Below are positions 8,720-17,600 of a stretch of DNA of 19,315 nt, piece by piece. Source of the DNA: Physocladia obscura (taxonomy: Eukaryota > Chytridiomycota > Chytridiomycetes > Chytridiales > Chytriomycetaceae); NCBI GenBank assembly GCA_027596945.1, contig JADGJH010000404.1:1-19315 (forward strand). Reading direction: 5' to 3'. The position numbers were made by a program, and so were the translations under genes. The stretch's first letter is position 1; each line of letters starts with the position of its first letter. The notes beneath the pieces are model-generated. The model made no database searches. It saw only the letters and a list, made by a program, of their open reading frames with translations, and was not told where the DNA came from.

Positions 8720-9356
8720 AACAGCTATCTGTTTGATATTACAGTAGTATTTCATACAGCGGGGAATCATCGACTATTTGTACAGAAATCATCAGATTTC
8801 CATTCAAAGATAACAAATGCAGATATTTGAAATCGCCATTTCATTTCAAGTTTGTAATGCTACAGACATCGCTTTTTGCAAATCTTTTGAATAGTGTTTA
8901 AGTATTCAATTGAAAATAGAATTCTTGTATTTTTTCTTAATTTGAGTTGGTGGCAATGCTAGTAAATATAAAAATTAAAATAATGTATATATATACAAAA
9001 GAATATTTGGTAAATAAGATATTAAAATAAAGAAATAAAATAAGATCATGTTGCCATAAAAAATTTGTTGGAAATTCTTTTCATCGAGCTTACAACGCGA
9101 CTAAAAATCAACCAAGAAGACGCAAAAGTGAAATGAATAACAGTATCGAAGAAATACGTTTATTTTCAAAAATGAAAAACTCAAAAAAATCTCTATCTAA
9201 AGAAAGAAAAAGAAAAAGCTGGCGGCTCAGTGACGAACAACTTGACGCCTACGTATGCAAGCAAAATTTCGGAGTATCCAGCAGCTTTAAAAAGCAATCT
9301 CCAAAATGAAGAAGATTCTCATACAGTACTTGAAAAAATTCTCGTCAGCTTGCCAG
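8720..9356. other. Intergenic region between kinase pseudogene 2 and kinase 2
   Basis: AT-rich sequence with a (TA)n palindrome at 8985-8996. An AATAAA on the minus strand (TTTATT at 9159-9164) lies about 195 nt past the kinase 2 stop. Apart from the small plus-strand ORF at 9133-9309, nothing else is supported. Confidence 0.4.
9133..9309 (+). CDS. Small basic ORF of 58 codons (uncertain)
   Basis: The plus-strand frame begins MNNSIEEIRLFSKMKNSKKS, continues through a Lys/Arg-rich stretch (KERKRKSWRLSDEQLD) and ends SFKKQSPK. The same frame stays open upstream (FVGNSFHRAYNATKNQPRRR), so it might be an exon of something longer. No family was recognised. Upstream codons resemble the leader of kinase 2 (NSxxxAYNxTK), which may be chance. 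It lies just beyond the 3' end of kinase 2, on the opposite strand. Confidence 0.2.
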   Translation: MNNSIEEIRLFSKMKNSKKSLSKERKRKSWRLSDEQLDAYVCKQNFGVSSSFKKQSPK

Positions 9357-10595
9357 TTATACAATATCTGCAAGCCATGGATGAGCAAGTACTTGCTGGA
9401 TGCTTACTCGCTGCTCTGGATCTACCATGCACATACCATCCAAAAGCGATTGTCCACCAATGTCAAAATCATCAAGCGAGTCGAACGGATAAAAGCCAAA
9501 ATCATCTTTTAACAAATCTTCATATCCTACTGCGCCTGTACTAGTAGAATTTGTCATACTCGGCAGCAATCCTGATTCATTCAGCAACATATACATGAGC
9601 ATACCAAGTGCAAAAATATCCGAAACACGACCATCCAAGCATTCAAAAGAATAGGGACTTCCACGAAGAAATTCTGGTGGTGAGATTTCCTGGGTTCCAT
9701 AGCTTTTAATTCCAAAAGACGTATGTTTGGAGTGTCCAAAGTCAGCAAGTCGTATAACAGGACCCATTTGTCCTCCAGACTGTACAAGAACATTTTCAAG
9801 CTTAATATCCCCATGGTAAAACCCAAGCGCATGCATTCCAGAAAGAGTTGTTGCAAGCTGCTTGACGATTTGCTTAATTGGGAGGATGGGCAGCATGGTG
9901 TGTTCGTGGTGGGAAGATTCATAGACGTATGCGCGATGCGCATAAGCCCAGGCCCACAAGTCGGAAGAGCCCGCGGAAAACGGAAGATCAACACGTGTAC
10001 TTCTTCCATTGTAATTCGCGTTAAACAAAATTGGTACAAATTCTTCCAAAGTGGACGATTTCGTTGACGACAGCCAATCAGAACCAAACAGCTCAGTAAC
10101 CAAGTAAAAGTGACTCTTATCTTGCCAATCTTCAATGTACTCGAGAATAGCACCAGTAATGTCACTGTTAGCATTTAAATGCTTCAGGATTTCAATTTCG
10201 GACGGAATTTCAGTAGACGGCTTTATATAAGACGGGTTCTTTTTATAGATAATTTTGATTGCGACAGGAGTTGTTTCGTTCAAAACAGCGGCAAGAACAA
10301 CCCCGTTTGAGCCAAACCCAATCACGCGACGAATCGAGTATTTCACAAGCAACTGCGCCGGGCTTTGAGCGAACGCGTGCGCAATTGCAACGCGGGCTTT
10401 GTTTTCCGAAGAAAGTTCATCGTAATGAATATTCCCAGTTGGAACTTTAACTGCTGCAAGCGACGGCGAGAAAATAATCTCCGCAGGACTGGCTTTTGAT
10501 GGCAGCTGGGTTGCGCTTGCTTCCGACGAGTTTGAAGAGTTGGAGCAAGTGCTGCATGTTGATACGGTTTTGAAACCAGTTGAGTGGACGGCCAT
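9357..10595 (-). CDS. Serine/threonine protein kinase 2, non-RD (HGD) type, intact
   Basis: This is an intronless gene of 412 codons, a close paralogue of kinase 1. The Ser/Cys-rich N-terminus starts MAVHSTGF; kinase 1 has the similar VHSAGF. The kinase domain has GFGSNG (93-98), VAIK Lys114, helix C Glu133, LVTELFGSDW (165-174), and the family insert with LPFSAGSSDLW (204-214). The catalytic loop is YHGDIKLEN (260-268, Asp263), followed by DFG (285-287), TQEISPPE (301-308), SDIFALGM (325-332) and DGMCMVDPEQR. All catalytic residues except the HRD Arg are in place, so activity is plausible. The start is the first ATG in a frame that stays open, without ATG, for about 115 nt upstream. Substrates and pathway are unknown. 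Confidence 0.88.
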   Translation of the reverse strand: MAVHSTGFKTVSTCSTCSNSSNSSEASATQLPSKASPAEIIFSPSLAAVKVPTGNIHYDELSSENKARVAIAHAFAQSPAQLLVKYSIRRVIGFGSNGVVLAAVLNETTPVAIKIIYKKNPSYIKPSTEIPSEIEILKHLNANSDITGAILEYIEDWQDKSHFYLVTELFGSDWLSSTKSSTLEEFVPILFNANYNGRSTRVDLPFSAGSSDLWAWAYAHRAYVYESSHHEHTMLPILPIKQIVKQLATTLSGMHALGFYHGDIKLENVLVQSGGQMGPVIRLADFGHSKHTSFGIKSYGTQEISPPEFLRGSPYSFECLDGRVSDIFALGMLMYMLLNESGLLPSMTNSTSTGAVGYEDLLKDDFGFYPFDSLDDFDIGGQSLLDGMCMVDPEQRVSIQQVLAHPWLADIV

Positions 10596-10690
10596 CTTAT
10601 ATGTTTGCTTGTTTCGCAGATTTGATTTCGTCGTGTTATATGCGGAGCGTTTTGAATTCTGTTTTTTTTCGGATTCAGAAACGTGGGCAG

Positions 10691-10707
10691 TGACGTGGAG
10701 TTTTATA
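10691..10707 (-). promoter_or_regulatory. TATA-like box and ACGT motifs upstream of kinase 2
   Basis: On the minus strand TATAAAA (10701-10707) lies about 110 nt before the ATG and is followed by CCACGTCA. A second CCACGT copy occurs near 10681. The spacing suits a core promoter. The ACGT-containing sites resemble bZIP/bHLH targets, but binding is inferred only. Confidence 0.35.
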
Positions 10708-10759
10708 TTCGGCTATTTCAATTTGTCAATTCGCAATCATGATTTGCAATCAAAATAGC

Positions 10760-11689
10760 ATGTTTGAAATTCAGGTTCGTTTGATTTGTTGATGAAAATC
10801 CGAATGTTCCAGAAATTGTGTTTCAAAATTCCAATTTTAATTGAAAAATAAATAACCTCAACAATTCTTTGAATCCTGCTTTCTTTCGAGTTCGGCTGTA
10901 AATTGCGTCATCCCACTCTATTGGACAGATTCTTGGAGATTCCTATGGCAAATATAAATTGAATTTTGATCTAAACTGTCAATTTACAAATACATCCTTT
11001 CAATATATAAAAATATAAATGTAACCGCAACAACATCTTCTATCTTTCTCACGATAAAAACTTTCTCAATAATCAAATAATGTGGAAGCTATACCTTTGT
11101 GTGTTGTTGAGTAGATTGGGTATGCAACAGCAAAGACAAAGGAGATCATCCGAAATGAAATAATCCAACAATTACTGATAGAACATGTAACAGTGTTTGC
11201 TGGGGAATAGATTACTTTAAATATAAAATTTTGAGCTAAGCGCAAGTTCAATGAAAAGAAGAATGAATGTGTTGAGAAAAGTGGAGATGGAAAATGGCAA
11301 GATGAGGAGGCAGAAAGAAAATAACATAAAATAAGTTCCGGTCAGATGGCGAAAAGAACAAACTGAACTTCCAATTACAACACGCCATTGGTATCAAATT
11401 GAAGATACCATACTGGAATTTGGACAAATTGACTAGAATTACTAACACAACGTAACAGAATGCAAATACCATCTGATAATAAATAAATAATTTTGTAAAC
11501 AATTTACTCAACTAACAAATCCCAAACAACCCCAAAATAGAAATAGAATGTAAACTGGCATCGGCAGCTCTTTTACCACAAAATAAAATTATTGAAATAA
11601 GAAGAATTACTAAAAAGTGAATCAACAAAAAGCAAAAATTTATGCAATTTATAGTACTCTTGCCAAAATAAAAACTGGTACAATATAAA
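10760..11689. other. AT-rich intergenic region with a possible orphan exon
   Basis: Mostly low-complexity AT-rich sequence. The one suggestive piece is minus-strand 10942-10857 (86 nt). It is bounded by an ATAG acceptor and a GAG/GTTATT donor and reads ESPRICPIEWDDAIYSRTRK and then KAGFKELL. Neighbouring exons could not be found and no family was recognised. The rest holds scattered short frames without recognisable protein. Confidence 0.3.
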
Positions 11690-11947
11690 ATAATAACTGA
11701 TTTGTCACCTACAGTCTATGAAATGCAAGATACTATAAAATTCAATGACTGTAAAATACTAAAAATCTACAAGCATTCAACTCTGATAGCAATCAAAGCA
11801 AAAATTGACAGAATTAGTAATAATACTGACAATCCACCTCTAACATACATTTATTCTCACCAAATAATAAAAACCACTAATAACACCACAGACTTACTGG
11901 TACAAAAAGCCATTAGCAACAGCTCAAAATCATACATACTCAAATGA
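11690..11947 (+). pseudogene. Possible LINE-type RNase H remnant
   Basis: The plus-strand frame reads IITDLSP, then HSTLIAIKAKI, then NPPLTYIYSHQIIKTTNN. Spacing and residues recall the RNase H domain of fungal non-LTR retrotransposons (TDGS ... AELxAI ... TDSQ..I). The middle Glu is missing and the second DSQ has become YSHQ. Flanking frames are broken by stops, so it is a relic if real. AT-rich chance similarity cannot be excluded without a profile search. Confidence 0.35.
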
Positions 11948-12462
11948 ATAACACAAACTTATTAATGTTGTGGCATAAAAACTCCATTCTTGATTCATAT
12001 CCTGGCTCATTCATTAAAGAGAACACTAAAAAAATACAACAAAAAAAAATCAATAAAATTTCTTAACAAAAAATACAGTAATAGCATAATAATACCTGAA
12101 GTATTGAACATCTCATTTTATTTGTTTGAAAAAAAATAAATTAATAGATTTGTTTAGTCGACCAGGGTTTTCTAGAATGCTAAATAAAGCTATTTTATTT
12201 TATTAAACATGTGCTGTTTTTGTACATATAAGTTGCAAAGTGCAAAATATTTGTAAGCTCATGTTAAATTTAGTAGATCTTATATCATTTTACTATCTTT
12301 ATAGCTTTTAATGTACTAACAGTTATCAATGGATTAATTTTCAACTTCTTCATTGTTGGTATGGAAGCTGATTCAAAAATTTCTGAAGAAACTTGATGGG
12401 GTTTGATTTGTTTTCATCATTTGAAAAATATTGACCAATATTTTCTCAAGCATGTTTCAAAA
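11948..12462. other. AT-rich intergenic region
   Basis: No gene was seen. A TTTTCTAGAATGCTAAATAAAGC stretch near 12170-12190 could be a 3' processing signal of the preceding element remnant. Otherwise it is A/T-rich with homopolymers. Confidence 0.35.
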
Positions 12463-12705
12463 TTATTTTAGAATTGATGGATTAATTCTGAATTTTTCAA
12501 AAGCAGCTTTTATAACTGTTTGTGCAATACAATTAAGTGCCTGTGTAGTTAATGGCAATAGTGTAGCTCCAATTGATTTAACAGTTGTTCTTGAGTATTG
12601 CTGAATATGACAAAAGAGAGTAACCAATTTCCTTTTGTAAATTCTGCATGGCTCCTTATCCAATGGCTGTAACAAATGGATTGTATTTGCTGGTAAAAAT
12701 CATCC
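12463..12705 (-). pseudogene. Pogo/Tigger-type DDE transposase remnant (C-terminal part)
   Basis: The minus strand encodes LPANTIHLLQPLDK, then YKRKLV, and ends AAFEKFRINPSILK. LPANT.HLLQPLD is a hallmark of the pogo/Tigger DDE_1 transposase family just before its last catalytic acidic position. The final segment matches the family's AFxKxGIxPxNP region. A stop directly precedes FLPANT, and upstream sequence is out of frame, so only a C-terminal relic of about 75 codons survives. No intact terminal repeats were recognised. Confidence 0.7.
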
Positions 12706-12937
12706 ATAAATCTTTTTGCTATTCAACAGGCTGGATCAAATTGTTCAAGGAATAAGGTTGAGCAAAACGCGGGCAGACGGGGATGTTGCCAAGACACCCC
12801 AAAATGCCAATTTTATTGAGAAACACAAAAATAAAATCAAAAGAAAACAGGCATGAAGCTTGCGTAGTGGGCGGAGGGTAGGGAGAACGACAGCACTAGA
12901 CGTGGGTTGTTAAAGAGAAAAAAGATAAAACAAAATT

Positions 12938-13510
12938 TTATTCTTGACAAGTCTCCTTGCCTTGTTGAACTTGTTTTAATAAATCAAAACCTTGCGTAAC
13001 TTTAAATTTTTGTACGTCTTCAAAAAGTTTCAAGAATTGGAATCCATTGAAATATCCCATTTTACTGAATGCAAAATATATGAGTGTGTGATTGTGGCAG
13101 TCAAACTTTTTGCAATTACTCTCAAACTGATGATTTCCAAATTTAGTTGGAAATATGAAAGGGATTTCAGGGGATGGAACCACCATTTCATGGAATGACA
13201 TGAAAAGCACATTCACAAGGTTGTAGTAAGAACAATCTCTGGTGCACACATAAATCCTAGCATATTACCTGAGATTGAGCAATTGCTTCAGGAGTCATGT
13301 TCGCAATTTTAGCAACTTCTGCTAGAATTTTGTGCTGATCTCCTCAGACACGCGACGGTATTTCGCCCCATCTGCATCGGATTTCTTGGTAATCACAGCT
13401 TTACGACTTGAGCAGTCATGGACTATTGGTCGAAATGGTGGTGGGTCAATGGTTTGTGAAAGAGTTAAAACAAATGGATTTTTTCTGGATCAATTTTGGA
13501 AGGAAGAAAA
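12938..13510 (-). pseudogene. Frameshifted or spliced gene remnant of unknown family
   Basis: Three protein-like pieces follow each other on the minus strand. From about 13500 one frame reads FVLTLSQTIDPPPFRPIVHD, then SSRKAVITKKSDADGAKYRR and VSEEIS. A one-base shift leads to ILAEVAKIANMTPEAIAQSQ, which ends at a GTAATA donor-like site (about 13265). A separate open frame of 103 codons, 13249 to 12938, ends FKVTQGFDLLKQVQQGKETC and QE. The pieces could be one broken gene with an intron. I recognise no domain. The frameshift and absence of a clear start favour a pseudogene; a sequencing error in a living gene is the alternative. Confidence 0.35.
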
Positions 13511-14693
13511 ATAGAAACCAATATTCATTGCAACAAAAGTTCACAGAGCGACTTGTTGATAGGCCAAGAGCATCATAAATATGTTTGAGTCAGATAAGCT
13601 TTAAAAATCTAATGTGTATAAGGTCTGCTTGTCCCACATTACTTTTGTTTGTTTTTTGTTTTATCGCAAATAAAATTCCAGAACACATCGGTCATGCTTC
13701 GAATTATCATCAATAATCGAGAAACATTCCTTTTAATCGATCTATGCATCGGTCACTTACTTAAACTTTCGTATTGCAAATTACTTGAGACACTGTTCGA
13801 ATATTCTAAAAAAACAAAAGGCTGACTGATACAGGTGAATTTGAACCATATTATTTTTCAGTTACTCAATGAAAAAAATGCTGAATATTTTTTAAGCTGC
13901 AGTAATCCGACTAGTGTATGAAGTTGATGTTGGTTGGGCAGTCCAAATTTCTTGACTCTGAAAGTGATAAATCAAGAACAGCATCATAAGCGAGTTGAGT
14001 ATTTTTGCAGATTAAAAAACACTGTAGTAACAGCGACCGAAACAGTTCCGTGAGACTTCGGTGGGATTGTTAGAATGGAAATGCTGAAAACAAATTTCAA
14101 CAAATCCCACCAAATCCAAGGTGAAAATTTTCACTTAGTTTTTTTCATTTTTGTCAAAATCAACCAACCCAAAAACTCAACAGCCACCATTTAATTATCC
14201 ACCGTTGGCGCCTGCATCCGCGATTCTTCCATTCACTTAGCGTGTATACGAAGGGTATCTAAAATAGCTGAGAGTTCTTGTTGCCTGCGGTCTGATTGTG
14301 TTTTGATAGGTGTCTTGTCCGTTAGCTTCCAAACCAGTCGTCATTCAATTTCTGATATCCAAAACAAGCAAACGTAAGTGGCGTTTGAGAATGAAATCAG
14401 AGCGCAGCAAAAAAACCCAGAGTCGAACAAACACTCTGCAAAGCGAAGGGACAGAATCGAACAAGAGCAACATCCAAGTTAGATCAGTTCAGGGCTTTGG
14501 CGATTCGCTGTTTTGATCAACTGCGAGTATTATGTCTAGCAGAGAGTGTAGAGAATAGTTTCGCGCGGTGAATGGCGCATTAACTCGCACCGTGAAAACT
14601 CGCAAATTGTCATACCCTTAATCTCCCATCCAAAACCCTTCTGCAACAAAACAACAAACTGACAAAACCAAACCAGATCCGCTTAATCGCATA
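13511..14693. other. Long 5' intergenic region of the SFP1-like gene
   Basis: No convincing gene was found. An imperfect inverted repeat (GGTGGGATTGTT near 14060, AACAAATCCCACC near 14098) may form a hairpin. Two tiny ATG frames, 9 codons at 14532 and 4 codons at 14572, lie 120-160 nt before the start of the SFP1-like gene and could be upstream ORFs. A perfect GTAAGT near 14371 could be a 5'UTR intron donor. Confidence 0.4.
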
Positions 14694-17600
14694 ATGTTAA
14701 ACATATCAAAACCATTATTCGGCACTGACGAGGTGCCTGCGTTTCATGAATCTCCAATACACCAATCAGCAGTCTTGCTGCATTCCGCTCTAACACCCCA
14801 CTCTCCCCACTCTCCAAATCAACCGTATAATTCACCGCTGTTTTTGAAACAAACTCGATCTATTTCGTCCACGCACCCAACGATTGCATCGTCCACTGAG
14901 CTGAACTTTTGCAAAGATCTTTATTGCTGTGGTGTTTTGTTACATGATTTTCATCAGCTTCAACTTCATGGTGAAATGTTCCACGGTGGAGCTTCGGTAG
15001 CTGTACTCGCTTCTTTGTTTGAACTTCCACGGTGCAGTGATGATTTCGATTCGAAGCCGTTGAGATCTGATTCTCCTGTAGTCGATCATTTGACAAATCC
15101 TTCCCATGATTCGATTTTGAAAGAGAAGTCGGCAAATACTTCAGCCGCATCCATTCAAAACATCGAAAAAACTAAGGAGTTCGATGAAAAAGAGATTGAG
15201 AATATGGAAGTTGGATTTGAGGATATTGAATTTGGGGAGCCAGGTGCATCCAACAAAATCGAAAATATGACTTCCACTGATGATGATGGCAACGGAGCCA
15301 ATCAAGAATACTCAGGGTTGCCATCGCTCGAAACTGTTTTAAAATTGACATCAGAGAATCTTTTTGATTCTGCAATTGTTGCTGCAATCCGTCTTATTGA
15401 ATCAATGCATGTAAATACCCACGACACCGCAGAATTTACCGATCGTAAATCTCAAATGATGCTTGGTGCTATGTTATCTCCAGTATTGACGCTTCCGGCT
15501 TCAGATATTGATGGGTTACTGTCACCAGCTCTGGCATTACCGCCGTCAATGGAACTTGGAATTTTGCCTCCGGTACTGCCTCTTCCGAATTCAACAAAGT
15601 CTTCAATTATCCCTCCAGTCATGACGCTGCCACCGGATGATTCAGCAAAGCCAATTATCGTTCCGGACGAGGAGCTCGAGTATGTGAACGAAACTTGCAC
15701 GTCTCGCACGGAAATTCGGCGTTCTACTTCATTAGATGAAACTGAGCCAATATCTCCGTCGCCTTCTCAAGATCCTGTTATTTCTCTCAAAGATATTTAT
15801 TTGGACACAACTACCAGTAACAGGCCAATTTTCGAAAATGGATCTTTTAGCATCAAAAAGATCAATAATGCCTTATTCGGATTGAAAAACGAATATTTAA
15901 GTTATAGTACTTCTGAAAGCTCTAACAGCGATGAAGATGATTATGAACACTATGAGGATGCTTCTGGTGTATTAAACAGTGTTGCAGCTTCGAGAGCTCT
16001 CCCACGGATAGAAACCCTTTCATCGGTCGAATATTCTGCACCTTTTGAATCAAGACGCCGTCTGCGACAGCAACAACAGTTAAATTACAAATTAACCGTG
16101 ACGCCAAATCAATTCACGTTCGTCGGAGATGTCGAACCCAAAAAACGCGGCCGGCCGAAACTAAACCGCCATATACTATCGCCCCATCACCCAAAATTCT
16201 TGCCGCTACCAACCATGGGATACTTCGAGTATGTACAAACGCAAAGGTCTCCTGTTGTACCTACGCCGTCGCGACCTTCGATTCGAGTGAAATTACGTAT
16301 ACCGCCAAGCATTAGTTCCCTCACACCAACTGCAATAACTTCGCCAAGCGACATTACCGCACCTCTTTCTAGTATTCTACCTTCTGGCCCTCTTTCTCCA
16401 CCGCAAAGTCTTACAGATGACGTACAACAACAGCAAAGCCAACAAACGCAAAAAACACCGACTGTTATTGATGAAAACGTACTTGCTAGTCTTGGTCCAG
16501 CAGCAACAGCAGCCCTTCGACGACGACTACGATATGGTGGGAATGCATCTTCGCAAATCGATCTTTTGTCAACACCTGTGCCAATCATCAAAGGATATAT
16601 CGAAGATTCAAACGGCATGTTAGTCAAGCGTGGACGTGGACGACCGAGAAAGATTGCAAAGTCAAACGAGACATCAGCGATAACTTACTACCAGATGCAA
16701 AAAAACAGACAACAGAGAGAAAGTTTTAAAAGCACCTCCGCTATGCCTGCAAAATCTCACAAAAAGGGATTTCTGTGTAAGAAAAAAAACTCGCATCTTA
16801 AATCTCGAATGTCAAACTCGATTCGAAAGGCGTCATTGAATTTAGTTGAATATGAAAAGAATGAAAAATATGAAGACGAGCTCAATGCATTGTTTGCGGA
16901 AGAATCGGAAAATGATGATCTGGAGGCTAACGAATCGATGGATGTTAACGAACCAGTGATTCATTATGAAACGCTGAGAGTCGTCGGTGAAGGAAGTCCA
17001 AGATTTTTTGAAGCTGGGCATGAGGAAATTGTGAAGAAGAAACAATCTCTCGAACCTGAGTTTGTACTTGCTCTCGAAAAACAAATGACGATACCCGACG
17101 ACGAAAGTCAGCAAATTCATACTGATTTTAGCCAAAAATCTATTCCGGAAAGAGATGCGAAGGAGAGCTTGGAACACAGCGAAGATGAAATTGACTACGC
17201 AGGGGAGGAAGAAATTGTTGTAGACGATTTGCCTGAAGAAACTATTGTACCACCGCCGGTGTCAATGCCGAAAGTTAAAGTAAAACCGAAAATGAAAACA
17301 TTCAAAAAAATCGCAACGAAGTCAGCACGAAAACTCAAAATCAAAGTTGAAGAAACTCCTGTTGCAGCATCACAACGAATAGAACCTGAATCTGCTTTAA
17401 ATCCATCACATAAAGAAGGTGGAGAAGCTTTTGAAAACAGTGTAAGAGCATCAACCGCGGTTTCTATCACACTTTCGGAAAAAATGACAACCGGTTCAGG
17501 AATTCTTAAAAAAAAAAATATGGCAAAGAAATCGCATGGGTTTGTGATGGCTGATGCAATGCTTTTTGAAGACTATGAAAGCGACTTTTCGGAATCAAAT

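Noticed and set aside
8985..8996. (TA)n palindrome as a regulatory site
   Set aside because: Simple AT dinucleotide repeats are expected in DNA of this composition.
9581..10174. 197-codon minus-strand frame within kinase 2
   Set aside because: It is an alternative frame of the intact kinase, whose catalytic motifs are continuous in the 412-codon frame.
15452..15709. Gly/Ser-rich minus-strand frame
   Set aside because: It is the antisense shadow of the Pro/Leu-rich 15-residue repeats of the SFP1-like gene.
16187..16627. 146-codon minus-strand frame opposite the SFP1-like gene
   Set aside because: It is antisense to a well-supported coding exon with AT-hooks and has no recognisable motif of its own.
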